Under the pieces are notes generated by a model. That model saw only the letters and a list, made by a program, of their open reading frames with translations. It was not told where the DNA came from and made no database searches. DNA of 64,000 nt, taken from positions 124,001 to 188,000 of the forward strand of contig NZ_JACSIT010000091.1 of the NCBI RefSeq assembly GCF_014349155.1. Direction: 5' to 3'. The DNA comes from Neolewinella lacunae (GTDB lineage Bacteria; Bacteroidota; Bacteroidia; Chitinophagales; Saprospiraceae). Both the position numbers and the translations under genes were made by a program. Shown here in pieces: positions 8,201-15,705 of the stretch; positions within the stretch are counted from its first letter, which is position 1; each line of letters opens with the position of its first letter.

Positions 8201-8837
8201 CGGCTTCCGCCCCGGCTTCCTGGGCCTGGTAGGCTTCGACGCCCGCCACTACCAACGCCTCGATAAACGCAGCATCCTGGCTCTGCGCCTCGCGGGCTCC
8301 ACCAACTTCGGCCAACAAAAAATCCTCTATTACCTCGGCGGAGCCGATAACAGTCTGGTCAATAGTTTCAACCAGGGCATCCCAACGCCATCTACCGGAG
8401 AGTTCGTTTTCCAGGATCTGGCCAACCCCCTGCGGGGCTTCGACATTAACATCCGCAACGGCGGCACCTACGTGCTCTCCAACGCCGAATTGCGCATCCC
8501 CGTTTTCACCTACCTGTTCCACAACCTCAACTCCAAACTGCTGCGCGACTTCCAGCTGGTATCCTTCTTCGACATCGGTACCGCCTGGGCGGGCCGCGAT
8601 CCCTTCGACGAAGACAACCCCGTCAACATCACCACTTATCCCGACCCCCAATTGCCGGGCACCCGGACGGTGGTGGTCCGCGTACGCCGCTTCCGCGATC
8701 CCATCATCTACGGCTACGGCTTCGGAGCACGGACTACCGTCTTCGGGTATTTCATCCGCGTCGATTACGCCTGGGGCGTCGAAACCAGCATCCGCCAACC
8801 CGGTATGTTCCACTTCTCCCTGGGCTACGATTTCTGA
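5229..8837 (+). CDS. TolB-like/PD40 and BamA-like outer-membrane protein
   Basis: About 1,202 residues from the ATG at 5229, chosen because it begins a clear signal peptide (MRLSLYLLCTLFATTLAAQ); an earlier in-frame ATG at 5178 adds an unlikely Arg/Pro-rich extension. After the signal comes a periplasmic region with a peptidase-like YWYGEGRNLGQSV segment, then beta-propeller TolB/PD40 repeats (about 320-560, e.g. ITSLKVSPDGTQVAYVLNE). A Pro/Thr-rich linker (about 690-780) leads to a C-terminal 16-strand-type barrel resembling surface-antigen/BamA domains, ending in aromatic FSLGYDF. This arrangement is common in Bacteroidota and usually annotated as TolB-like translocation protein; the exact role is unknown. 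It is monocistronic, followed by repeats. Confidence 0.82.
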   Translation: MRLSLYLLCTLFATTLAAQTSQVEFGKNRVQYHKDFEDWEKYESDNFITYWYGEGRNLGQSVVQMAEYDFGYIQKMLEHRMNEKVQLIVYRDVTDLKQSNIGSEEVFTLPGSQNLGRSTSYISATQAKFLGNKAFVYYNGDHGDLRRQVREAMASVYIEQMLYGSSVQEVVQNAVLLNLPPWFKSGLISYLGEDWNTEKDDQLRQLLQSGDYDNFRDLATDYPVLAGHSFWYYVAQNFGKPTVSNLLYLTRINRSVENGFLYVLGSNYDNILFNWMEYYRTRYNEDTGDRQMPASTEVPLKNKRHLPITSLKVSPDGTQVAYVLNEIGRYKVFLQSLTTGERTLVHKGGQRNLLQATDYNYPLLDFSPTNQELAILYEYRDRPRLMQYDLKTGKDVTKDLDITLDRVFSMAYVDPGTMIMTASAFGFTDLYTYFPANRASIKITNDFWDDLDAMPVNVEGRRGVVFASNRRTIELKKEGLDTILPIGDYDLFYYDLENRPGELVQITDTPLADERNPVAIDGTHFSYLSDASGIFDRYQAHLEEFIHHYEQTIYLSDGSEITLHADSTLQTLDTTLIDSVVVFPVIKERAVVEAVTNYRGNILLQDASEKTNFGVELLLADDGQAFRTFQFDTTRNLPLAPTAFRRNSYQAAGQAVPAFTSPGEQNPLGNLIAPNTTNPTTPNSNLSNEAFLFQTRFKDFVDPPAPPTPDTTDPNILLRDPTTQERPTAPARPDSTGTRPNLTVISPSLNDPKRPRPTNKLLRGERTMSELNRIYRFNRGLITPYRLTFRVNYFKTEADNAPLFAGLNSFSANPNGFTQQPLGILFKGNIIDLFEDYSITGGVRIPTSFNGTEYFATFEDRKHRLDRIFSVYRRNRRLENGFFNPFGPSQPRLVEENTLLAQYGVRYPLDVFRSLRATATLRRDRVQTLPTELAALQTAPATEARIGARLEYVFDNTLDLATNLRMGTRYKVFVDFYKSFDISLGDNTQETGFRPGFLGLVGFDARHYQRLDKRSILALRLAGSTNFGQQKILYYLGGADNSLVNSFNQGIPTPSTGEFVFQDLANPLRGFDINIRNGGTYVLSNAELRIPVFTYLFHNLNSKLLRDFQLVSFFDIGTAWAGRDPFDEDNPVNITTYPDPQLPGTRTVVVRVRRFRDPIIYGYGFGARTTVFGYFIRVDYAWGVETSIRQPGMFHFSLGYDF

Positions 8838-9144
8838 TCCGCGTCTTTACTTCTTTAGCCCAGGGAGTACCATGGAGTAAGGCATGGAGTTAATTGAAGT
8901 GGTTGGTAGAGCCGTTATACGGCGACCGTGAGGTGGAGACGTTTCACGTCGACTGTAATCCTCCCCCGCACTACTTAACTCGTGATTGAACCCGGTAAAC
9001 CCCTCGACGTAAAACGTCTCGACCTCAGGTGCTGCCCAAAGCTTAGTCCCTCTTCGTGTTCTTAGTGGTTCAAAAAGAGGGCGCGAAGCGACCTACAAAC
9101 TTAGTGGTTCAAAACAAGGAGCGAAGCTCCAAAAAAAACCAGCA
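8838..9144. repeat. Intergenic repeat cluster
   Basis: No gene seen. It contains a GAGCCGTTATACGGCGA copy (8909-8925). An imperfect inverted pair lies at 8930-8953 and 9003-9027, built around GAGACGTTTCACGTCGA and its complement. There is also a copy of the CTTCGTGTTCTTAGTGGTT repeat (9051-9069) followed by GGAGCGAAGCTCC (9118-9130), a small hairpin. The same CTTCGTGT repeat recurs at 31.35 and 34.06 kb. Confidence 0.75.
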
Positions 9145-10179
9145 CTACTTCCCCTCCACCAACCCCTCAAAAGCCTCCACCCGCCGCACCGCATTCTCCC
9201 GCACGTTCATCCAGAACAGGTTGTAGTCGCCAATGTGGTAATTCTTGGTATTGAAAAGGATGTCGCCAAAAAAGCGGGGCTTGTTGGTAAACAGGCCAGC
9301 GCCTCTGATTTCCGCCCATACGAGGCCGGGCAGTGGCCCCTTCCCGTAGTTGTAAAGTACACCGCCCAGGTTGGCTTCCGCTGGTACCCGCTCCGTACGC
9401 GTGGTCCAGCTCAGGGGGTTGACCACGGCGATGGAGGGTACGGTATCGCGGTAATTGGACTTGGGCGTAAAATCCTCCCGGTAGGTGCGCCAACTGACGA
9501 AGCAGCCGGTCTCCGTCGCACTTTGGCAAACGGGGATGGTCGGGTAAGCCTGGGCACTGACGGGCATCCCCACCAGGTAGGCCGCAACCAATTGCTGCCT
9601 GAGCGGCTTCGCGTCAAAGCGGTCGGCAAGCAGGCGCTTGGCGTGGGTCGTGCCCTGGCTGTGGCTGGCAATGATGATGGGCCGGCCGTGATTATAGGTC
9701 TGCAGGTAGTAGTCGAAGGCCGCCAAAACGTCTTGGTAGGCCGTATCCAGGGCGGCGTCCTTTACCGTGCTCCCCCGCTCGTAAAACACCTTGATGTGGG
9801 CCTGCCGGTAACGCGGGGCGTAGACCTTCCCCGCTGCATTAAAAATGCTGCCGTGATTAAGGATGGCGCTGTCGTCCACCGCCTGGTTCAACTTAGCGTC
9901 GGCCAGGCTCGCATTCCAGTAGGTATTCCCTTTCCGGGTATCGAAATAGATGGTGGGATGGATGTAGAAAACGTCCGCCACCGCCGTCACCTGTCCGTCC
10001 TCCAGGCTGTCGCCGGGCGTGCGATCGGCTGGGTCGTCGGTAAAAGGCAGCGCCGCCCAGTGTGCCGCGCGGGAGTAATCGGGCGCAGGAGGCACGGGCA
10101 GGGCAGCATCACCGGGAAGCTTCGGGACGCTGGCACAAGCCGCCAGGCAAGCCAGCGGCAAGAGAAAAAGAAAACGCAT
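9145..10179 (-). CDS. DUF3089 alpha/beta-hydrolase-like lipoprotein
   Basis: A 344-residue protein with a lipoprotein signal (MRFLFLLPLACLAAC; lipobox LAAC), hence probably anchored to a periplasm-facing or outer membrane. The body matches the DUF3089 family of alpha/beta hydrolases. FYIHPTIYFD lies near residue 70, the nucleophile-type elbow in IIASHSQGT (S-H-S-Q-G) lies near residue 175, and the C-terminal DYNLFWMNVRENAVRRVEAF is typical. The substrate is unknown. A possible 24-codon membrane peptide ends 15 bases upstream, so the two may be co-expressed. The gene is flanked by repeats on both sides and has no enzymatic neighbours that suggest a pathway. Confidence 0.85.
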   Translation of the reverse strand: MRFLFLLPLACLAACASVPKLPGDAALPVPPAPDYSRAAHWAALPFTDDPADRTPGDSLEDGQVTAVADVFYIHPTIYFDTRKGNTYWNASLADAKLNQAVDDSAILNHGSIFNAAGKVYAPRYRQAHIKVFYERGSTVKDAALDTAYQDVLAAFDYYLQTYNHGRPIIIASHSQGTTHAKRLLADRFDAKPLRQQLVAAYLVGMPVSAQAYPTIPVCQSATETGCFVSWRTYREDFTPKSNYRDTVPSIAVVNPLSWTTRTERVPAEANLGGVLYNYGKGPLPGLVWAEIRGAGLFTNKPRFFGDILFNTKNYHIGDYNLFWMNVRENAVRRVEAFEGLVEGK

Positions 10180-10194
10180 CAGGCGAGAAAGGAT

Positions 10195-10269
10195 TTACTG
10201 GCGTACGCCACGGTCTTGCGCAAAGTAAATCAAAATTCCACCGATCAGGGCAAGGGCAAGAATAGTCAT
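10195..10269 (-). CDS. Possible 24-residue single-pass membrane peptide
   Basis: A complete micro-ORF, ATG at 10269 and TAA at 10195. It encodes a 24-residue peptide starting MTILALALIGGILIYFAQ and ending in a charged DRGVRQ, which is one hydrophobic helix with a positive tail. It lies directly upstream of, and on the same strand as, the DUF3089 lipoprotein gene. The shape is like small membrane subunits or regulators, but I recognise no family. It could be chance; the evidence is only the hydrophobic pattern and the position. Confidence 0.35.
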   Translation of the reverse strand: MTILALALIGGILIYFAQDRGVRQ

Positions 10270-10329
10270 GGGAATGTGCTTTGGGATATAGGATATTTTC
10301 CTATAACGATTTTTTCCGTCGCTTAGTTC

Positions 10330-10415
10330 CCTTTTCCCCTCTACTCCTTTCCCCCTTTTTCCCTTTCCCCCTTTTCCCTTTCCCCCTTTATTTCACGGGG
10401 CGCGGCCGCAGGTGC
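10330..10415. repeat. Pyrimidine tract plus core repeat
   Basis: A low-complexity run of CCTTT/CCCCC words (10330-10390) is followed by an exact GGGCGCGGCCGCAGGTGC core at 10398-10415. Similar pyrimidine tracts lie beside another core copy at 31560-31611 and at the ompH-like 3' end near 34480. Confidence 0.75.
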
Positions 10416-10444
10416 TAAGCAGGGAATAGGGAGCGGTGCAAGGG

Positions 10445-11767
10445 CTACGCCTGCAATGCTTCCGCCAGAATCCGCACTGCCTCATCCACCTCCTCGGCCA
10501 GGGTATAGAGCGGGGCCGGGGCCAGCCGCAGTACCCCCCCTGCACTGCCGCCCAGGTTGTCTTCGCGGTAATCGACCACCAGGCCAGCGGCGGAGAGCGT
10601 GGCCTCCAGGTCCGGACGGTGCCCCGGGACGTAGACGGATAACTGCGCACCGCGGTCTTCGGCAGCATCGGGCGTAATGATCCGTAGCCCCGGCAATTGC
10701 TCCAGCCCGGCGTACAGGCGCTGGGTCAGTTCCCGGCTGTGCGCCCGCAGCGCAAGCATCCCTCCCGCCTCGGCAAACAGGGGCAACGACGCTAATAACG
10801 GCGCCATCCCTAATACCGGAACGGTCGAAACCTGCCATCCCGCCGCCCCCCGCTCCGGACGAAACTCCCGCCGCATCAAAAAACGATCGCTCTCCCGGTG
10901 GCCCCACCAGCCCGCAAACCGGGGCAAATCCTCCCGCTCGTGGTGGCGCTCGTGCACGAAGAGTCCCCCCGGAGCCCCCGGCCCACCGTTGAGGTACTTG
11001 TAGGAACACCAGACGGCAAAATCGCTCCCCCAATCGTGCAGCCGCATCGGTACGTTGCCCGCAGCGTGGGCCAGGTCAAAACCTACCATCGCCCCCACCG
11101 CGTGGCCCGCCCGGGCAATCGGCTCCAGCGCAAAGTATTGCCCGGTATAATAATGGACCCCGCTCCAAAGCACCAGCGCCAGTTCGTCCCCCACCCGCTG
11201 AATAGCCGCAACGATGTCTTCCGTGCGCAGCTTGTCTTCCCCCGGCAAGGGACGCAACTCAATCAGGTGCTCCGCCGGATCCAGCCCGTGGAAGCGCAAC
11301 TGGCTGATGATCGCGTGCTGGTCCGATGGGAAAGCTCCCGCCTCCATGATGATCTTACAACGCTTGCCGGCCGGCCGGAAAAAGGAGACCAGCAGGAGGT
11401 GGAGATTTACCGTCAGGGCATTGGCTACCGTCACTTCGGCGGGTTGGGCCCCGACAAGGTCAGCCAAGGCCCCCTCCAGCCGGCGGTGGAAACCCAGCCA
11501 GCCGCCTTCCGGACCATCCCCCAGCCACCAGCCTTCCACCCCGCGCTCCCGCCAGCTGTCCAGTTCCGCTTGCAACGCAGCAGCGGCGGCCTTGGGCTGG
11601 GGCCCCAGACTGTTGCCGCAAAGGTAAATCTTATCGGGAGGGAGGTGGAATGCAGAACGTTTGATGACACAGTAATTTACGAAGCGAGAAAATTTGCCCC
11701 AGGTCAACCAGCGCAGGACCACAAATTTAGGCCTTAATCCGGTAGCCTGTCCCGAGCGGCAGCCCAT
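10445..11767 (-). CDS. kynU: Kynureninase
   Basis: PLP enzyme cleaving kynurenine to anthranilate and alanine (or the 3-hydroxy analogue). Recognisable motifs are YLCGNSLGPQP near the start, the phosphate-contact region NALTVNLHLLL, the PLP aspartate segment VGFDLAHAAGNVP and the Schiff-base lysine in WCSYKYLNGGPGAPGG. The length of the conserved part is normal from KIYLCGNSLG onward, but the usual 30-residue N-terminal helix before FHLP is not recognisable. The only ATG (11767) lies inside a dispersed repeat, and a TAAATTTG promoter-like box lies near 11722-11729 inside the open frame. The true start may therefore be a GTG/TTG just downstream, and the N-terminus may be altered. No other tryptophan-degradation gene is nearby. 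Confidence 0.88.
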   Translation of the reverse strand: MGCRSGQATGLRPKFVVLRWLTWGKFSRFVNYCVIKRSAFHLPPDKIYLCGNSLGPQPKAAAAALQAELDSWRERGVEGWWLGDGPEGGWLGFHRRLEGALADLVGAQPAEVTVANALTVNLHLLLVSFFRPAGKRCKIIMEAGAFPSDQHAIISQLRFHGLDPAEHLIELRPLPGEDKLRTEDIVAAIQRVGDELALVLWSGVHYYTGQYFALEPIARAGHAVGAMVGFDLAHAAGNVPMRLHDWGSDFAVWCSYKYLNGGPGAPGGLFVHERHHEREDLPRFAGWWGHRESDRFLMRREFRPERGAAGWQVSTVPVLGMAPLLASLPLFAEAGGMLALRAHSRELTQRLYAGLEQLPGLRIITPDAAEDRGAQLSVYVPGHRPDLEATLSAAGLVVDYREDNLGGSAGGVLRLAPAPLYTLAEEVDEAVRILAEALQA

Positions 11768-11820
11768 TAGCTACGCTGCTGCCTACGGCGGTCACGCATT
11801 CAATCATTCACGCATTCAAA
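11745..11820. repeat. Dispersed 3'-end repeat, copy 2
   Basis: Matches the block at 3164-3247: GCAGCCCATTAGCTACG, then GCTGCTGCCTACGGCGGTC, then CATTC units. The TGA stop of the ogt-like gene (complement of 11816-11818) lies inside the last CATTCAAA of the repeat, so the repeat supplies its stop codon. Confidence 0.8.
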
Positions 11821-12304
11821 ACAAACTCCCTTGCTCCGCAAAACTCCGGGGGTTCTCCAAAGCCAGCAAACGGCGCTTGAAATCGAGGCCATAAAAGTAA
11901 CCCTGGAGATCACCCGTTTTCGCGATCACCCGGTGGCAAGGCACGATGATGGCAATGGGGTTGCGGCGGTTGGCCTGGCCCACGGCCTGGGAAGCTTTGG
12001 GGTCGCCCAAGCGGTCGGCAATGTACTGGTAGCTCACCGTGCGGCCGTAGCCAATGGCACACAGTTCCGTCCACGCTGCCCGGTGAAATTCCGTAGCGCC
12101 AGACCAGTCCAGCGCCACGTCAAATTCCGTCAGCTCCCCCGCAAAGTAGGCCAGCAACTGCTCCGAAGCGGCCCGCAAGTGCGGATTCTCCGATGCCATT
12201 CCCTGCGGCACCTTAATGTCCATCAAACGCAATTCCGTCAGCCCCAGCGCCGAAGCTGACATTTGAAAGGTACCGAAATCACTGTGCAGCCAGGTTGTTG
12301 CCAT
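11816..12304 (-). CDS. ogt: Methylated-DNA--protein-cysteine S-methyltransferase
   Basis: A 162-residue suicide repair protein that removes alkyl groups from O6-alkylguanine. The active-site PCHRV motif (IIVPCHRVIAKTG) holds the acceptor cysteine at about residue 123. The preceding helix-turn-helix region (TVSYQYIADRLGDPKASQAVGQANRRNP) and the asparagine hinge are typical of the Ogt/AGT family. There is no Ada-type N-terminal regulatory domain, so this is the constitutive Ogt type. The last residues (GSLF) and the stop codon lie in a dispersed repeat. It is followed on the other side by a GCGGCTTCAGCCC repeat array. Confidence 0.92.
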   Translation of the reverse strand: MATTWLHSDFGTFQMSASALGLTELRLMDIKVPQGMASENPHLRAASEQLLAYFAGELTEFDVALDWSGATEFHRAAWTELCAIGYGRTVSYQYIADRLGDPKASQAVGQANRRNPIAIIVPCHRVIAKTGDLQGYFYGLDFKRRLLALENPRSFAEQGSLF

Positions 12305-12329
12305 GCTGCTAAGTTACGAACAACCGCCG

Positions 12330-12553
12330 GTATTGCCGCGGCTTCAGCCCCCCAGGTATTGTCGCGGCTTCAGCCCGCCCCCAAAGTATTGTCGCGGCTT
12401 CAGCCCGACCAATCAAGACCGAAGGTCTCCAGGTGTTGCCGCGGCTTCAGCCCGACCGGTATTGTCGCGGCTTCAGCCCCCCAGGTATTGTCGCGGCTTC
12501 AGCCCGACCAATCCAGACCGAAGGTCTCCAGGTATTGTCGCGGCTTTAGCCAC
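12330..12553. repeat. Array of seven TTGTCGCGGCTTCAGCCC units
   Basis: Seven copies of TTGYCGCGGCTTCAGCCC (the last with TTTAGCC) at irregular spacing. Two are separated from the next by a spacer with the hairpin AGACCGAAGGTCT. Related units (GCGGCTTTAGCCCGAC) recur at 35.9-36.2 kb. Unit length and variable spacing exclude CRISPR. The array fills the gap between ogt and the FAD oxidoreductase. Confidence 0.88.
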
Positions 12554-12557
12554 AACC

Positions 12558-13808
12558 TCACCCCCCACCCAGCAACAAGCCCTCCGCAGCCAGCCGCCCA
12601 CTGCGCAGGGCCGCATCCAAAGAGCCGTTCAGCTGGTGATCTCCCGCTAAGTAAATGCCCTTTGCCACCCGGGAGTGGGTAGCATCCTGGCGAAATGCCA
12701 CCGGGTGCAAATCGGGCAGCGCATGGCGCACGATGTAGTGCCGCAAAAATTGCAAACTATCGTTGGGCAAACGGCTGTGCCGAAGGAGGTCTTGCTCCGC
12801 CTGCCCAATCTGGCTTTCGCGGTCCACCGTCTCGCGCAGGGTGACGGAGATCAGCGATCCCCCCTGCTGCGTGAGTTTGTAGCTCGGAGCCACCTCATCG
12901 AGCACCGCATAGGTATTGATCAGGCTGGTCGGGTCGGAGACGAGGTTGATCAATCGGTTTTCTTTCAATCGGCGGTTGCTGTAGAAGTAGAGGTTGCTGG
13001 TAGATTTCCAACGTACGCCACCCCCCGCGAGCTGAGGCATGAGCTTTTCGGGCGGGCAGGCAATGATGATCCCTCCCGGCGCGTCCAGGGTCGTACCGTC
13101 GGCCAGCACCACAGTGCCTTCCCGCACTTGCGCTACGGGCGTATTGCAACGAATTTCCGTTTGCCGAAGGCGGCCCGCCAGTTGCTTCGCCACCGCTTCG
13201 ATGCCACCCGCCGGCAAAGCCGCACTGCCGTGGCCAAACATCTTGAAGATGAAGCGGAACATCGCCGCCGGCGTACGCAACTCCTGCTCCAGAAAAATCC
13301 CCCCGAAGAACGGACGAAAAAAACGCTCCACAATTTGCTCACTGAAGCCCAAAGACCAGAGGTAGTCAATCGATCGCTGCTCCGTAAATCCCCGGAAACA
13401 TTCTTCTACCGACTTATTCCTCAGCCGCAGGCCCAGGCGCGCGAGCTTGATTTTGTCGGACCAGGTCCCAATCGGCGACACCGCCGAACGGATCAACTGC
13501 GCTGGCTCCCGCATCGGGTCGGCAAAACGAAAACGTTGTTGGCGGGTGTGGACGTGGCCGCCCGGGCGGAAACTCTTCACCTCCAGGGCATCCAGGTCGA
13601 GGTAGCGTTTTACCTCGGGGTATTCCGTGAGCAAGACCTGAAAGCCACGGTCCAGCAAAAAGCCGTCGACCTCGTCGGTCTTTAAGCGGCCGCCTACGCG
13701 GTCTTCCGCTTCCAGGAGTAAGGGGCGGTGGCCAGCCCGCTCCAGTTCGCTGGCGGCAACCAGGCCAGCGGCTCCGGCACCGATGATGATGATCTGGGGA
13801 TGGGGCAA
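12558..13808 (-). CDS. FAD-dependent amine-oxidase-type oxidoreductase
   Basis: A 416-residue flavoprotein of the NAD(P)-binding/amine oxidoreductase superfamily. The N-terminal dinucleotide fold IIIIGAGAAGLVAASEL is followed by E-x-x-x-R-x-G-G-R (LEAEDRVGGRLKTDE). A second FAD-contact segment near the C-terminus (GIYLAGDHQLNGSLDAALRSGRLAAEGLL) completes the family signature. It resembles protoporphyrinogen oxidase and carotenoid/phytoene-desaturase relatives in layout, but no specific substrate can be named. It lacks a signal peptide and is probably cytoplasmic or membrane-associated. The neighbours (ogt, a glycosyltransferase) give no pathway. Confidence 0.85.
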   Translation of the reverse strand: MPHPQIIIIGAGAAGLVAASELERAGHRPLLLEAEDRVGGRLKTDEVDGFLLDRGFQVLLTEYPEVKRYLDLDALEVKSFRPGGHVHTRQQRFRFADPMREPAQLIRSAVSPIGTWSDKIKLARLGLRLRNKSVEECFRGFTEQRSIDYLWSLGFSEQIVERFFRPFFGGIFLEQELRTPAAMFRFIFKMFGHGSAALPAGGIEAVAKQLAGRLRQTEIRCNTPVAQVREGTVVLADGTTLDAPGGIIIACPPEKLMPQLAGGGVRWKSTSNLYFYSNRRLKENRLINLVSDPTSLINTYAVLDEVAPSYKLTQQGGSLISVTLRETVDRESQIGQAEQDLLRHSRLPNDSLQFLRHYIVRHALPDLHPVAFRQDATHSRVAKGIYLAGDHQLNGSLDAALRSGRLAAEGLLLGGG

Positions 13809-13862
13809 GGTCAGCTGCTTTCGTTTGTCACAAAGATGCGTTGGAAAGGCATACGGACCAAA

Positions 13863-14618
13863 TTACCGCCTCCCCGTCAGCAAATAAGCGTAACGCAAAA
13901 ACACCCCCCAGGCCAGTACCGCACTGATCATCAGCCCCTCCCGGCCGTCCCGGAAGCCCCCCTGCAACAGGTAGTGCTTGCAAAAACGGTACACCGGCTT
14001 CACCAACAGATGGTAAAAACCCACCCGCGGCGTCCGGGCGGCGTAGTCCTGGGCCGACCACCGGGCGTAGCGCCGCGTCTTATCCAGAAAGTGCTCCAGG
14101 CTCTTAAAAGTATAGTGCTCCAGCCGCCCCCGCAGCCAACCTACCCGTAAACCCTCGGTCACGATTTCTTCGTGGACCTGCTTGCCGTCGTACCTGGCCC
14201 GGTCGCGGTGAAAAAAACGCACCACCTTATCGCCCGCCCAACCGCTGTGGTAGATGCGCTTGCCCATGAAGTGATTGTCCCGCCCAATCCAGTAGGCGTC
14301 GTAGGGCAGTTCCGCTGCCGCCAGCAGGGCATCAATCTCCTGCCGCAGGGCCGGCGTCACCAACTCATCGGCGTCCAGCAACAATATCCACTCGTGGCGG
14401 GCCCGTTCAATGGCCCAGTTTTTTTGCTCAGCTGGCCCCTGGTACGCCCGCTGCCGCAGGATCACGTCGGGTCGCCCGGCCAGCAATTCCGCCGTTCCGT
14501 CCGTACTGAAACTGTCCACCACCACCAAATCATCCGACCAACCCGCTACCGTTGCCAATGACCGCTCAATGATGTCAATCTCATTATGGGTAGTGTAAAT
14601 GATGGAAAGGGGACGCAT
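13863..14618 (-). CDS. Family 2 glycosyltransferase
   Basis: About 251 residues from the ATG at 14618, beginning MRPLSIIYTTHNE. The longer open frame upstream is the tandem repeat at 14697-14850 and is not coding. The GT-A fold signature includes TTHNEIDIIERSL, the VVDSFSTDGT nucleotide-sugar segment and the metal-binding ILLLDADE (DxD-like). A C-terminal hydrophobic stretch (GLMISAVLAWGVFLRYAYLL) may be membrane-associated. This matches LPS-core-type WaaE/KdtX-like transferases in Bacteroidota (family inference: HYTFKSLEHFLDKTRRYARW is typical). It is probably an envelope glycan enzyme; the sugar is unknown. Confidence 0.87.
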   Translation of the reverse strand: MRPLSIIYTTHNEIDIIERSLATVAGWSDDLVVVDSFSTDGTAELLAGRPDVILRQRAYQGPAEQKNWAIERARHEWILLLDADELVTPALRQEIDALLAAAELPYDAYWIGRDNHFMGKRIYHSGWAGDKVVRFFHRDRARYDGKQVHEEIVTEGLRVGWLRGRLEHYTFKSLEHFLDKTRRYARWSAQDYAARTPRVGFYHLLVKPVYRFCKHYLLQGGFRDGREGLMISAVLAWGVFLRYAYLLTGRR

Positions 14619-14696
14619 ACGAGAATAAGGGAATAAAGGAGGAAGGGAATAAAGGAGCTCCCGCTGGGATAGGAGTGATTCACTTTCGTACTTCAA

Positions 14697-14850
14697 CACC
14701 CCCGACCCCGGCAGGGGTCGAACCTGAATAACCCCGGATGGAGGATGCAACGCATCCGGAATCCGGGGGCTCACCCAAGTAGACACTCCGCATCCGGAAT
14801 CCGGGGGCTCACCCAAGTAGACACTCCGCATCCGGAATCTGCGGAGCTAG
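14697..14850. repeat. Tandem CGCATCCGGAATCCGGGG repeats, period 38
   Basis: Begins with a GACCCCGGCAGGGGTC hairpin and AACCTGAATAACCCCGGATG. It continues with units CGCATCCGGAATCCGGGG at 14751, 14789 and 14827 (last degenerate) separated by GCTCACCCAAGTAGACACTC. A sister array with the same leader lies at 21411-21560. Confidence 0.88.
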
Positions 14851-14860
14851 TCACACTCCC

Positions 14861-15664
14861 TCAGCAAGTCAGCAATTCTTCGCGCACCTTTCCGTAGGCA
14901 ATGAAGTAAGGATTGAGCAAAGAAGGCTTGTTGTAGCGCAGGTCCTTCCCCGTTTCTTCGTCCACCATCCGTCCTCCGGCTTCCAGCAGGATGGCGTGGG
15001 CCGCCGCAGTGTCCCATTCCATCGTCGGGGCCAGGCGGGGGTACACGTGCGCCCCACCCCGGGCCAGTTCAATGATTTTCAACGAGCTGCCCCGCTGCAC
15101 CAGCTCCGGCCGGTCGAAGCGGTCGATGATGTCCTGCGTCTCCTGGTTGAGGTGGCTGCGGCTGGCCACAATGCGCAGGTTGGGATCCTGGAGCGTGAAG
15201 GACGCGGCCGCAATGCGCACCGGCTCTCCCGCCGCGCCGTTCACCTGCCAGGCGCCCTGGCCGGGGGCGGAGTAAAAAAGTTCATCGGTGACGGGCACGT
15301 AGACGACGCCCAGGACCGGCTTTCCACTCTCCACCAGGGCGATGTTAACCGTAAAATCACCGTTGCGCTTGATGAATTCTTTGGTGCCATCCAGCGGATC
15401 GACCAACCAGAAACGGGTGAACTGCGACCGGGTGGCGTACGTAACGTTGTCTCCCTCTTCGGAGATGATGGGGGCCTGAAAGGTCAGTGCCCGCAGTCCC
15501 GCTTCGATCACCCCATTGGCGGCGCGGTCGGCGCGGGTCAGCGGGCTATCGTCCGCCTTCAGCTCTACGCCAAAGTCTTCGCTTTCGTAAATTTCCAGGA
15601 TGGCGGCACCGGCGCGGCGCGCGATGGCGCCTACTTCGGTAGCCAGGGCGAGATAATCAGTCAT
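14861..15664 (-). CDS. cysQ: 3'(2'),5'-bisphosphate nucleotidase CysQ
   Basis: A 267-residue member of the inositol-monophosphatase superfamily that hydrolyses PAP (adenosine 3',5'-bisphosphate), a by-product of sulfate assimilation, to AMP. Metal-binding residues are visible in ISEEGDN, in WLVDPLDGTKEFIKRNGDF (D-P-x-D-G-T) and in MEWDTAAAHAILLEAGG (W-D-x-A). The length is normal. A TACCTTTG promoter box lies only 4 bases before the ATG, suggesting a leaderless message. It follows the carbamoyltransferase gene in the same direction but has its own promoter box. Confidence 0.93.
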   Translation of the reverse strand: MTDYLALATEVGAIARRAGAAILEIYESEDFGVELKADDSPLTRADRAANGVIEAGLRALTFQAPIISEEGDNVTYATRSQFTRFWLVDPLDGTKEFIKRNGDFTVNIALVESGKPVLGVVYVPVTDELFYSAPGQGAWQVNGAAGEPVRIAAASFTLQDPNLRIVASRSHLNQETQDIIDRFDRPELVQRGSSLKIIELARGGAHVYPRLAPTMEWDTAAAHAILLEAGGRMVDEETGKDLRYNKPSLLNPYFIAYGKVREELLTC

Positions 15665-15668
15665 GGCC

Positions 15669-15676
15669 CAAAGGTA
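15669..15676 (-). promoter_or_regulatory. TACCTTTG box immediately before cysQ
   Basis: A Bacteroidota -7 box (TAnnTTTG) ending 4 bases from the start ATG. Transcription normally begins a few bases after this box, so the message would begin at or next to the start codon. Confidence 0.55.
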
Positions 15677-15705
15677 CGGATGTCCTCCGGAAACCCACCG
15701 CGCAG

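Noticed and set aside
7077-8813. Long minus-strand open frame of 578 codons
   Set aside because: Antisense shadow of the same gene, same composition bias.
12330-12553. CRISPR-like array
   Set aside because: Unit is only about 18-21 bases, spacers vary from a few to about 30 bases and are themselves repeated, and there are no cas genes.
14619-14831. N-terminal extension of the glycosyltransferase
   Set aside because: The extension is the translated tandem repeat and pyrimidine tract; the conserved domain begins right after the ATG at 14618.
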